Position numbers and translations under genes: made by a program. Source: Hanamia caeni (GTDB lineage Bacteria > Bacteroidota > Bacteroidia > Chitinophagales > Chitinophagaceae). Taken from it: a stretch of 45,053 nt of DNA. Below the pieces are notes generated by a model. The model saw only the letters and a list, made by a program, of their open reading frames with translations. It was not told where the DNA came from and did no database searches. Location of the stretch: positions 1 through 45,053 of the forward strand of contig NZ_RJJR01000025.1 in the NCBI RefSeq assembly GCF_003721595.1. Reading direction: 5' to 3'. This document shows positions 8,096-15,983 of this stretch, piece after piece. The first letter of the stretch is position 1, and each line of letters starts with the position of its first letter.

Positions 8096-8500
8096 ATGTT
8101 CAGATTTATTATGTTTTTTTTATTCATTAGTTTTTCACCTGTATTGAATGCTCAAAAAATTGACAGCATTTACGTGCACCTATATACAGACAGTTTAAAA
8201 AAGGGAACCTACAATTATATAAACATTGATGGTAAACTGAGTAATGGAAGGTATTTGCCATTGGATTCCACTCAAATAATCTTTACAGCCAGCGACGGAA
8301 AATTTTATGGCAATTCTCTTTTTCTGCCAGCCGATTTTTCTAAGTCGAAAGTGAATATCAAGGTAATTCTAAGATCGGATCCTGCGATCTATAAAGAATT
8401 TGAAATTTACATTAAGCAGGAGCCAGATCCTGAGCTTAAAACTTTAGACGAAATTTTGCACGGGCAGAGCAGTACGGGATCTAAAAAGAAAAAAAGTTAA
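8096..8500 (+). CDS. Small exported protein of unknown function
   Basis: I do not recognise a family for this 134-residue protein. It has a clear signal peptide (MFRFIMFFLFISFSPVLNA, cleavage likely before QKIDS), so it should be periplasmic or surface-exposed. The mature part is rich in beta-type alternation (IYVHLYTDSLKKGTYNYIN, KVNIKVILRS) and could be a single Ig-like or beta-sandwich domain. It ends in a lysine-rich tail (SKKKKS). It is transcribed divergently from the trp operon and ends 26 bases before a strong bidirectional terminator, so it is probably monocistronic. Confidence 0.7.
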   Translation: MFRFIMFFLFISFSPVLNAQKIDSIYVHLYTDSLKKGTYNYINIDGKLSNGRYLPLDSTQIIFTASDGKFYGNSLFLPADFSKSKVNIKVILRSDPAIYKEFEIYIKQEPDPELKTLDEILHGQSSTGSKKKKS

Positions 8501-8526
8501 ACCCCTTTGATTACAAATATAAAAAT

Positions 8527-8562
8527 GCGCTGAAGTTCTTTGAACAACAGCGCTTTTTTTTT
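8527..8562. terminator. Bidirectional terminator between the exported protein and the transaldolase
   Basis: GCGCTG (8527-8532) pairs with CAGCGC (8548-8553), and inside it GTTC pairs with GAAC. Nine T follow on the plus strand and a run of five A precedes the stem, so it can end transcripts from both converging genes. Confidence 0.85.
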
Positions 8563-8591
8563 GATTTGAGTTAATTTTTAAAGTTTAAAAC

Positions 8592-9248
8592 TTATTCAAA
8601 TTTTTTAGCGTCCTGCATAAATTTTGCAAGCCCAATATCTGTTAATGGATGCTTTGTTAAGCCAACAATAGAATCTAACGGGCAGGTACAAACATTAGCG
8701 CCGGCTTCAGCACAACGGATGATATGCAATGAATTCCGGATAGAAGCAGCGAGGATTTCTGTTTTAATATTTTGGATTGCAAATATGTTTGCTATCTGCT
8801 GAATGAGTTCCAACCCATCCCAGCCACTGTCATCTATGCGGCCAATAAACGGCGAAACATATGCAGCACCGGCCTTTGCGGCTATCATAGCCTGTCCTGC
8901 GCTAAAAATGAGTGTACAATTCGTACGGATGTTATTATCAGTAAACCATTTTATTGCTTTTACTCCTTCGGCAATCATCGGAACTTTTACAACAATATTT
9001 TTATGAATAGCGGCCAGCTTTTTGCCCTGGTTAATGATTCCCTGGAAATCAATCGCAGTTACCTCAGCACTTACGTCACCATTTTTTACGATTTCACAAA
9101 TTGTTTTATAATGGTTAAAAACGGCTTCTTCTCCTTTAATACCTTCCTTTGCCATCAGTGTGGGGTTTGTAGTTACTCCATCAAGAATCCCTAAATCATT
9201 GGCTTCCTTTATCTGATCCAGGTTTGCCGTGTCAATAAAATACTTCAT
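8592..9248 (-). CDS. fsa: Fructose-6-phosphate aldolase / small transaldolase
   Basis: This 218-residue protein belongs to the short transaldolase family (TalC/MipB/Fsa). Members either transfer dihydroxyacetone units in the pentose phosphate pathway or cleave fructose 6-phosphate. The N-terminal FIDTANLDQI and GVTTNPTLMAKEG are family signatures, the Schiff-base lysine lies in VVKVPMIAEG near residue 85, and TNCTLIFSAGQA and GRIDDSGWDG follow. Sequence alone does not decide between transaldolase and aldolase activity. A perfect -7 box lies 29 bases upstream, and the gene ends at the shared bidirectional terminator. Confidence 0.92.
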   Translation of the reverse strand: MKYFIDTANLDQIKEANDLGILDGVTTNPTLMAKEGIKGEEAVFNHYKTICEIVKNGDVSAEVTAIDFQGIINQGKKLAAIHKNIVVKVPMIAEGVKAIKWFTDNNIRTNCTLIFSAGQAMIAAKAGAAYVSPFIGRIDDSGWDGLELIQQIANIFAIQNIKTEILAASIRNSLHIIRCAEAGANVCTCPLDSIVGLTKHPLTDIGLAKFMQDAKKFE

Positions 9249-9276
9249 AATCTCTTTTTTAAAATTTAAAATTTCG

Positions 9277-9284
9277 CAAATATA
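9277..9284 (-). promoter_or_regulatory. Bacteroidota -7 box for the transaldolase gene
   Basis: The minus strand reads TATATTTG, a perfect TAnnTTTG, 29 bases upstream of the start codon. No TTTG is seen at the -33 position. Confidence 0.5.
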
Positions 9285-9401
9285 TTATTTATGAAATAAA
9301 GAAGAGCCCGAATTTAAAAACGGTAAGCAATTCCAAAAAGCTTTGAAATATTTTGAATAGAAAAAATATAATGAAGGAGAAATTATACCGGGAGAAAAGA
9401 C

Positions 9402-9510
9402 AAAAAAAAACCGGCAAGTTACTTACATCGCACCGCTCAACCACATACCCTTGCTATCTTCCGATCCTGGGGGAGTTCTGCAGGAGCTGGCCGTATAAGA
9501 CTTGCCGGTT
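9402..9510 (-). ncRNA. ffs: Bacterial small SRP RNA (4.5S type)
   Basis: On the minus strand the core reads CCAGGATCGGAAGATAGCAA, matching the conserved asymmetric loop and tetraloop region of SRP domain IV (E. coli CAGGTCCGGAAGGAAGCAG). The transcript, about 100 nt, is closed by ACCGGCAAG (9509-9501) pairing with CTTGCCGGT (9418-9410), followed by a T-run from A9402-9410. The closing stem therefore doubles as the terminator. A perfect -7 box lies immediately upstream. The RNA binds Ffh and targets membrane proteins during translation. No ffh gene lies in this window. Confidence 0.9.
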
Positions 9511-9511
9511 G

Positions 9512-9519
9512 CAAATATA
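9512..9519 (-). promoter_or_regulatory. Promoter -7 box of the SRP RNA gene
   Basis: The minus strand reads TATATTTG (perfect TAnnTTTG) immediately before the RNA, placing the start near 9505-9509. A weaker TGTTG lies about 18 bases upstream as a possible -33 element. Confidence 0.6.
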
Positions 9520-9624
9520 AGGATCAAAAATAAAACTCAACAGTAAACGAAAAAATAATCAGGTTTTTTATTTTTCATAGCCTTTCACAAATCAGCGATC
9601 ATTCCGGATTGAAAAAAGCGAAAT

Positions 9625-9661
9625 AAAAAAAGCAGCTCTTATCTGAAAAATGAGAGCTGCT
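9625..9661 (-). terminator. Terminator of the DUF4399 lipoprotein gene
   Basis: On the minus strand AGCAGCTCT (9661-9653) pairs with AGAGCTGCT (9639-9631), followed by six T. It lies 23 bases beyond the stop codon of the lipoprotein gene. Confidence 0.85.
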
Positions 9662-9683
9662 TATATCAATCAATTTATGTTGC

Positions 9684-10184
9684 TTACTTTACAGTAATTG
9701 AAACAACCTGATCTAATTTATTTCCGTAGCTGCGATGCGCTCCGTCAGCGAATTGCAAAGCCAGCTTATGTTTGCCGGGTGCAAGTGTAAGCGAAGCTTC
9801 CTGCTGCGCATTTCCAAAGTGAAGATGGCTGCTATCTTTTGCAATAACCTGTCCTGCAGGAATTGAATCTTCTGCATCAATTAAAATATGAAAATGCCCT
9901 GAGTTGGGCTTTACCGCACCGGCGCTATCCACTGAAATACCATTTGCACTCATTTCTACTTTTACCGGAGATGAAACCGTTTGTCCATCTTTTAAATTTT
10001 TAAAAAACACAGTGGCGCCATCAGGAACTGCCGGCAAGCTACCTTCTGATGACATATCCATAGAAGCATGAGAAGTATCCGTTGCCGAAGAATCAGTGGT
10101 GGTAGTGGTTTCGCTGTTGTTTCCTGAATTGCAGGCAATTAATCCTGACAATAATATTGCAGGAATCACGAGAATTTTTTTCAT
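9684..10184 (-). CDS. DUF4399 domain lipoprotein
   Basis: The 166-residue protein begins with a lipoprotein signal (MKKILVIPAILLSGLIAC, lipobox SGLIAC with Cys18), so it should be anchored in the envelope. A Ser/Thr/Asp-rich linker covers residues about 20-50. From about residue 52 the sequence matches DUF4399: VFFKNLKDGQTVSSPVKV, NSGHFHILID and a C-terminal HRSYGNKLDQVVSITV. The His-rich segments (GHFHILID, SSHLHFG) are typical of the family, whose function is not known. It has its own terminator. Bases 10185-10460 before the next gene hold no recognisable element beyond AT-rich promoter-like sequence. Confidence 0.85.
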   Translation of the reverse strand: MKKILVIPAILLSGLIACNSGNNSETTTTTDSSATDTSHASMDMSSEGSLPAVPDGATVFFKNLKDGQTVSSPVKVEMSANGISVDSAGAVKPNSGHFHILIDAEDSIPAGQVIAKDSSHLHFGNAQQEASLTLAPGKHKLALQFADGAHRSYGNKLDQVVSITVK

Positions 10185-10460
10185 TACGATTTTAAAATTA
10201 AAAAGTTAAAGAATAGGGTAAATATCCTTGTTTTTTCCCAATTGAACATCTATCTAAGATTAAGAGCAAAAATCCAACATAACATTCGAATGCCACTATT
10301 GCAATATTTGGTTTGAATGGCAGCAAATAGAACTATGAGTAACACCGCTGATTCAACGATTTTAATTTGGGCAGCTATCATTTTAAAAAGTCATATTTTA
10401 CAAAATAAAAAACAGTAAGATTTGTCATTTTACTACATTAATTATCTGTAAAAAATTAAG

Positions 10461-11021
10461 ATGATCGAAGTAAATTTTCAGCCATTTCCCACGCTTACTA
10501 CTTCCCGGCTGGTTTTAAGGAAAATGGGAGGCGGTGATAACGCACAAATTTTTAAACTGCGAGCTGATGTGCGGGTGATGAAATACATTGGCAAAAAACC
10601 GATGCAAACAATAGCAGAAGCTGATGAATTTATTAATTTAATAAACGATGGAATCACTAATAATACAGGAATTAACTGGGCAATGGCATTAAAGGAGGAT
10701 GTCAATAAATTGATAGGAACAATCGGGCTTTGGAGAATAATAAAGGAACATTATCGTGCTGAGATCGGATATATGCTGTCGCCTGAATATTGGCGAAAAG
10801 GCATTGGCAAAGAAGCTATTTTGCGGATTATAGATTATGGCTTCAATACGTTGCATTTACATAGCATCGAAGGAAAAATAAATCCGGTGAACGATGCCTC
10901 TGCCAAAGCTTTGGAATCAACCGGGTTTATTCGCGAAGCGTTGTTTAAAGAAGATTTTTTCTTCAATGGCCAGTTTGAAGACACCGCGATTTATTCAATT
11001 CTAAATCCCAATCATTCATGA
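10461..11021 (+). CDS. RimJ/RimL-type GNAT N-acetyltransferase
   Basis: The 186-residue protein has the full GNAT layout of the RimJ/RimL subgroup: N-terminal TSRLVLRKM, a central AEIGYMLSPEYWRKGIGKEAI with the acetyl-CoA pyrophosphate loop (RKGIGKEA near residue 115), and C-terminal NDASAKALESTGF. Such enzymes acetylate ribosomal protein N termini, amino acids or small metabolites; the substrate cannot be read from sequence. Its last 10 bases overlap the 3' end of the convergent LigD polymerase gene. Confidence 0.9.
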   Translation: MIEVNFQPFPTLTTSRLVLRKMGGGDNAQIFKLRADVRVMKYIGKKPMQTIAEADEFINLINDGITNNTGINWAMALKEDVNKLIGTIGLWRIIKEHYRAEIGYMLSPEYWRKGIGKEAILRIIDYGFNTLHLHSIEGKINPVNDASAKALESTGFIREALFKEDFFFNGQFEDTAIYSILNPNHS

Positions 11022-11962
11022 ACCTGTTCCAGGTTTTCGAGACATTTTTTTAAATTAATTCCTTTGCCCAACACACCTTTAAATACATCTCCCATTTGTT
11101 GCACTCTTTCAAGCGTATTATAAATTGTGAATTGTTTGGGAGATAATCCGGGCTTTACTTCATCCCACAACAAAGGCGTAGAAACAGTTGCCCCAGGCTT
11201 TGGGCGCAAACTATAAACCGATGCAATCGTTTGCCCACGCCGGTTTTGCAGGTAATCCATGTAGATATGTTTGCTATTTCGCTTAGATAAATTTCTCTCT
11301 AAAGTGGTAAAACTTTTCAATTCTTCATTGACCATCATACACACCAGGTAAGCAAAATCCTTTACCTGGTCGAAAGTATATTTTTTTGCTGTTGGAATAA
11401 ACACATGCATTCCCGAAGCTCCGGAAGTTTTGCAATAGCAATCGGCGCCTGCCTTGTCACAGATTGCCTTTACCATTAGCGCTACTTCAATTACCTGTTC
11501 AAAAGTATTGTTATCAGAAGGATCAATATCTATCATCAGGTAATCTGGTTTATCAAGGGCTTTAGTAGTAGAATGCCATGGATTGATTTCAATACAGCCG
11601 AGGTTGTTTAGGTATACAAGAGTTTCAATGTTATCACAAACAATATAGTTTACTTCTTTTTGGGTTGATTCTGAAAAAACCTGTTTGCAATGCACATAAG
11701 AAGGCGTATCATTTGCTGCATCTTTCTGAAAAAATCCTTTACCGGTAATTCCACTTGGATTGCGCAACAGCGATTCAGGCCGCCCTTTTAAATACGGAAG
11801 AATATAACCGGCCATGGAAACGTAATAATCTACTACATCGCCTTTAGTAACTTTTTCTTTCGGAAAATAAATCTTATTGGGATGGGTTACTTTGATTTCA
11901 TTTTTGCCGAATTTGTAAACACGCTCCAACTTGTCTGTATCTTTTTTTGCCAGCGCTGCCAT
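11012..11962 (-). CDS. Stand-alone LigD polymerase domain (NHEJ primase-polymerase)
   Basis: The 316-residue protein corresponds to the POL module of DNA ligase D, an archaeo-eukaryotic-primase fold that fills gaps during non-homologous end joining. Visible motifs are ITHPNKIYFP-like KVTHPNKIYFPKE, GFFQKDA, the metal-binding DID in YLMIDIDPSD (near residue 145), KTSGASGMHVFIP, and IYMDYLQNRRGQTI with the third acidic residue. It is a separate gene starting one base after the stop of the phosphoesterase gene. In fused PE-LIG-POL proteins the ligase module would sit at this junction, and here it is absent. It belongs to a three-gene Ku operon. Confidence 0.93.
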   Translation of the reverse strand: MAALAKKDTDKLERVYKFGKNEIKVTHPNKIYFPKEKVTKGDVVDYYVSMAGYILPYLKGRPESLLRNPSGITGKGFFQKDAANDTPSYVHCKQVFSESTQKEVNYIVCDNIETLVYLNNLGCIEINPWHSTTKALDKPDYLMIDIDPSDNNTFEQVIEVALMVKAICDKAGADCYCKTSGASGMHVFIPTAKKYTFDQVKDFAYLVCMMVNEELKSFTTLERNLSKRNSKHIYMDYLQNRRGQTIASVYSLRPKPGATVSTPLLWDEVKPGLSPKQFTIYNTLERVQQMGDVFKGVLGKGINLKKCLENLEQVHE

Positions 11963-11963
11963 A

Positions 11964-12578
11964 TTAACTGTTTGTTTTTTTTGTCCTTTTTTTTGAAGGC
12001 TTGCTATTTTCAGAAAGCCATTTATTTATAGGCGAGCTTTTTTTCGTGTGCTCCTCACTGTTATACTCCTCATCAATTGCAAATTCATCGCGATGCTTTA
12101 TGAGCAGCCAACTGTTATCTTCTTTGCCTTTCAATTTCACCAAAACAAATTCTCCCTTCAATTTTTTTCCAAACAACTGAAATTTAAAATCTCCTGACTT
12201 CAAGCCTTTACGAAGATTTTTTTCTGCTTCATTAAAAGAAGAATTATCAATATCTGAATAAGTACCGCTATCCCATATTTCAACAATGCCGGCTCCATAA
12301 TTTCCTTCAGGAATCACGCCTTCAAAATCTTTATAATCATAAGGATGATCTTCCACCATCATTGCCAACCGTTTGTCTTTCGGGTTCATTGACGGGCCTC
12401 TGGGAACTGCCCAGCTTTTTAAAAATCCATCTAATTCAAGGCGAAAATCATAATGCAATCTCGATGCTTTATGACGTTGCACCACAAAAATTAATTTAGC
12501 GTCAGACTTTTTAGTAACACCACCCGGTTCGGAGGTTTCCTTGAAATTTCTTTTCTTTTTATAGGTTGTTAATGCCAT
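11964..12578 (-). CDS. Stand-alone LigD 3'-phosphoesterase domain
   Basis: The 204-residue protein matches the PE module of LigD, which removes 3'-phosphates and ribonucleotides at broken ends. It begins with the usual LigD start (LTTYKKKRNFKETSEPGG) and shows VVQRHKASRLHYDFRLELDG (metal-binding His/Asp), SWAVPRGPS, EDHPYDYKDFEGVIPEGNYG and LLIKHRDEFA. A basic Lys/Ser tail follows residue 185. Its start overlaps the Ku stop (TAATG) and its end is one base from the polymerase gene, so all three should be translated together. No ATP-dependent ligase domain is present in it or its neighbours. Confidence 0.92.
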   Translation of the reverse strand: MALTTYKKKRNFKETSEPGGVTKKSDAKLIFVVQRHKASRLHYDFRLELDGFLKSWAVPRGPSMNPKDKRLAMMVEDHPYDYKDFEGVIPEGNYGAGIVEIWDSGTYSDIDNSSFNEAEKNLRKGLKSGDFKFQLFGKKLKGEFVLVKLKGKEDNSWLLIKHRDEFAIDEEYNSEEHTKKSSPINKWLSENSKPSKKRTKKTNS

Positions 12579-13354
12579 TATGATGCTTTTTTTCGTTTTA
12601 CATCCAGACTTGCCTTCAACTGCTCCATCAGGTCTTTGGTCTTGCTGTGTACCACTTTCATTTCCGGCGCCTTAATCTTTTTACCTTTCGATTTTGCTTC
12701 AATTATTTTTAATAATTCATCATTATAATTGTCCTTGTATTTGGATATATCAAATTTATCAGTGAGCTGATCGATTAAGGATATTGCCATTTTTAATTCG
12801 GCAGGTTTTATTTCCGTATTTTTTGGCAAAGTCAATTCAGCCGGATCCCTGATTTCTTGCTCAAACCTTATTTTATTTAAAACAATCACATTTTTTTCAG
12901 GCCGTAAAACCGCAAGTGCTTCTTTATTCCGCATCACAAAAGTGGCTATACCCACCTTCTTTGTTTTTTCCAGTGCTTCCAGCAAAAGCTTGTAGGGCCT
13001 GGTGCCGGATTTATCAGGCTCCAGATAATAAGGTGTTTCATAATAAAGGCTGCTGATTTCAGATTCTTTTACAAAATCCGTGATGTTAATTGTTTTTGTT
13101 TTTTCGGGGCTCGCCGCTTCAAAGTCTTTTTCATCAAGGATTACGTAATCATTCGCAATTTTATACCCCTTTACGATATTACCCCATTCCACTTCTTTGC
13201 CGGTATTCTCATTTACGCGCTGGTATTTAATCTTAGAATGATCTTTCTTATCCAGCATATCTAAATTCAGATTGCTTGATTCTGTGGCACTATAAATTTT
13301 CACCGGAATATTTACCAATCCAAAACCTATAGCGCCGGTCCATATTGCCCTCAT
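12578..13354 (-). CDS. ku: Ku DNA end-binding protein
   Basis: This 258-residue bacterial Ku homodimer subunit threads onto DNA ends and recruits LigD. The chosen start gives the classic MRAIWTGAIGFGLVNIPVKIY; the frame is open ten codons further upstream but that extension is not Ku-like. KDHSKIKYQRVNENTGKEVEW, the AFVMRNKEALAVLRP segment and a Lys-rich C-terminal tail (SLDVKRKKAS) are typical. It is the first gene of the NHEJ operon. An imperfect -7-like sequence lies upstream near 13382. The gap to the next gene (13355-13496) otherwise shows nothing. Confidence 0.95.
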   Translation of the reverse strand: MRAIWTGAIGFGLVNIPVKIYSATESSNLNLDMLDKKDHSKIKYQRVNENTGKEVEWGNIVKGYKIANDYVILDEKDFEAASPEKTKTINITDFVKESEISSLYYETPYYLEPDKSGTRPYKLLLEALEKTKKVGIATFVMRNKEALAVLRPEKNVIVLNKIRFEQEIRDPAELTLPKNTEIKPAELKMAISLIDQLTDKFDISKYKDNYNDELLKIIEAKSKGKKIKAPEMKVVHSKTKDLMEQLKASLDVKRKKAS

Positions 13355-13496
13355 AATTTTTGATTTAAGGTGTAACAGTTGCAAAGAAATATGTATGCCT
13401 TTTTTTAACCTGCTTAAAAAAGGGTTTTAGCCCACAAAAAAGACCGCGGGAGGCAGTCCCTGAGGAATTAATTCTACACTAGAGAGACAGGAGCCA

Positions 13497-15848
13497 CTAA
13501 TTCACTTTAGACGGGCCGGTAATATTGCCTTTTCCCCCGGAAAAATCCAACAATAAAACAGGAAGCAAAATCAAATTTGTAAGAGTTGCAGAAAAAAGGG
13601 TGACGGAAGTGAGCCAGCCAAGAGATTCAGTGCCTCCAAAACCGCTGAAGCAAAAAATAACAAATCCGGCAATTAAAACCAGGGAAGTATATAAAATGCT
13701 CAGTCCTGTATGCCGGATTGTTTCAGAGACGGTTTTGGAAATTTCAAAATTATTCATAGGCAATTCCTGTTTGTAATTAACCAAAAAGCGGATAGTAACA
13801 TCAATTGCAATACCCAAGGCCACGCTAAAAATAAGCACCGTAGAAGGCTTAAGCCTTACGCCAACCCATCCCATTATTCCGGCGGTTATTACCAACGGAA
13901 TTAAATTTGGAATTAAAGAACAAATCAATATCCGCAATGATTTAAATAAATACAACATGCACAAACCGATAAACAAAAATGCCCAAAGCAGGCTTTCTTT
14001 CAGTCCGTTAATGATATAAATGCTTCCTTCAAGAAAGGTGATAGTTGAGCCAGTGAATGTAATTTTATACTTTGACGAATCGAATAATTTGTCTGTTTCT
14101 GATTGCAGGTTTTTTAAAATTCCGGGCAGTTTTTCCGTTCCTACATCCGCCATGTTGATGCTCATTCTTGTGCTTTGCCTTGCGGTGTCAATAAAACTGG
14201 AAAGTAATTTTGACAAATTATTTTGAGAACCAGAATCCTTTTGGGGACGAAGATAATCTCCGACAAAAGCGATATCAAATGAATTCGGCAATGCATAGTT
14301 AGCCGAATCGCCTTCATAAAAACCCTGCTTTACAAACTTGATTCCCTGCACTATACTAAGTGGTTTGCTCATTTCGCTTTGTTGTTTTATGTAAGTGGAA
14401 AGAGAATCCATCCTGCTCAACACGGGCAATACACGAACTCCTGAAAGGCCGTATCTTTTTTTTGTATCAATTACTATTTCAAGCGGCATCACTCCATGAA
14501 AGTTATTTTCAAAAAATTTTAAGTCCTGGTAAATCTTGTCAGTCTTTGGCAAATCATCCACAATAAATCCCTCCGTTTTCAACCTCGAGATTCCAATAAT
14601 TGAAAAAATTATTAATAGTAACGTTGATGCATACACGATTTTTTTGTGATTAAAAACCCAGTGTTCAATTTTTAATAAAGAGTTGATGAAAATTTTAAGG
14701 TTCAGGTAACGCAACTGCCCGCGGGTGGGCGGCTTCATATAACTTAAAACAGCTGGCAGCAATATAAAAGATATCACAAAAATCAGCATTATGCTTACAC
14801 CTGCCACCTGGCCAAATTCAACCAGGATAGCGCTTTTAGTGAGCGCAAATACGCCAAAACCAATTGCAGCAGTAATATTGCAGAATAGGGTAACAACTCC
14901 CATCTTGCTCACCATATCAATTAATGACTGTTTTTGATTTCCGCTTTTCTCAAACGATGAATGATATTTATTCAAAAAATAAATGCAATTGGGAATGCCA
15001 ATAACAACTAAAAGAGGAGGAACCAGCGCAGTTAGCAAAGTGATTTTGTATCCAAATAAATACATACTGCCAACACTCCATATTACGCTGACTATAACTA
15101 CACACAAAGACAATAACGTTGTTTGTAACGACCGGAACAACAACAATAAAATAAATGCCGAGAGTGCCAGCGAACCGATGATAAACCATTTCATTTCATG
15201 TGCAATCCTATCTGCAACCTGGGTCCGGATAAGTGGCAAGCCGCTTATGTGTGTTTGAATTCCCGTGGCAACCGTAAAATTATTTGCCTTATCAACTATA
15301 TTCCTAATTACAGCGGTGCGGCCGCTGGAATTTAGTATTTCTTTATTTATTCTTACTACAATTAAATAGGCATTTGTTGCTGGATTGTATAAAAGTGAAC
15401 GGTAAAAAGGAAGTGAATAGAAAACAGCGAGCGAACTGTCAATTTCCGCCTGCGATTGAGGATGTTTTGAAAAAATCGGAATTGCATCAAGTTTTTCATT
15501 TACTGAATCTTTTAAAAGATTCACCGTGTTAGTGACGCTCAATACATTTTCTACATACGGTATCTTTTTTAGACTTTCGGTTAATGCAATAAAATGTAGG
15601 AAATTTTTCAGCTTAAAAAACTGTTTGCTTTGCGCGCCAATCACAAGTACATTTCCATCATCGCCAAATTTTTCTTTGTAAGCGAGATAATCCCTGTATT
15701 TTATATTGTCCGTAGGGATGGCCTTCGAAAACTCATAGCTCATTTTGATTTTGGACGCAAAAAAAGCCATCAAAATAGTGACACAAAACAGCGCAATCAA
15801 CAGTGTAAGCCGGTTGTTAAGTACCAATTTCGCAAGGCGTTGCCACAT
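13497..15848 (-). CDS. RND superfamily (MMPL/HAE3-type) transporter
   Basis: The 783-residue membrane protein has the duplicated RND plan: a first membrane helix at about 14-32, a large periplasmic loop (about 35-210), a five-helix block (about 215-370), a second start helix near 400, a second loop, and a five-helix block (about 620-770). The repeated glycine/proline-rich helices (LTALVPPLLVVIGIPNCIYFLN and SVALGIAIDVTIRFLVNY) correspond to RND helix 4, which carries the acidic proton-relay residue. Relatives of this size export lipids or hydrophobic compounds, often without a dedicated outer-membrane partner. The substrate is unknown. No adaptor or TolC gene is adjacent. Confidence 0.88.
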   Translation of the reverse strand: MWQRLAKLVLNNRLTLLIALFCVTILMAFFASKIKMSYEFSKAIPTDNIKYRDYLAYKEKFGDDGNVLVIGAQSKQFFKLKNFLHFIALTESLKKIPYVENVLSVTNTVNLLKDSVNEKLDAIPIFSKHPQSQAEIDSSLAVFYSLPFYRSLLYNPATNAYLIVVRINKEILNSSGRTAVIRNIVDKANNFTVATGIQTHISGLPLIRTQVADRIAHEMKWFIIGSLALSAFILLLLFRSLQTTLLSLCVVIVSVIWSVGSMYLFGYKITLLTALVPPLLVVIGIPNCIYFLNKYHSSFEKSGNQKQSLIDMVSKMGVVTLFCNITAAIGFGVFALTKSAILVEFGQVAGVSIMLIFVISFILLPAVLSYMKPPTRGQLRYLNLKIFINSLLKIEHWVFNHKKIVYASTLLLIIFSIIGISRLKTEGFIVDDLPKTDKIYQDLKFFENNFHGVMPLEIVIDTKKRYGLSGVRVLPVLSRMDSLSTYIKQQSEMSKPLSIVQGIKFVKQGFYEGDSANYALPNSFDIAFVGDYLRPQKDSGSQNNLSKLLSSFIDTARQSTRMSINMADVGTEKLPGILKNLQSETDKLFDSSKYKITFTGSTITFLEGSIYIINGLKESLLWAFLFIGLCMLYLFKSLRILICSLIPNLIPLVITAGIMGWVGVRLKPSTVLIFSVALGIAIDVTIRFLVNYKQELPMNNFEISKTVSETIRHTGLSILYTSLVLIAGFVIFCFSGFGGTESLGWLTSVTLFSATLTNLILLPVLLLDFSGGKGNITGPSKVN

Positions 15849-15983
15849 ACTTCTAAGATTAGATAATTTGTTCTAATTGGAAATCTTTGATTTGATATTC
15901 ATCCCCTGATGAAAATAGATTATAGTAAAAGAATAAATAAGATTGTTTTTTATTTTGGTGAAGTCAACGTATCTCCTTAAATG

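Noticed and set aside
8772..9194. 140-codon plus-strand ORF opposite the transaldolase gene
   Set aside because: Antisense shadow of a clearly conserved gene; Cys-rich and irregular composition.
10335..10418. 27-codon ORF (MSNTADSTIL...) upstream of the GNAT gene
   Set aside because: Too short, no promoter box or leader-like codon bias, no attenuator hairpin before the GNAT gene.
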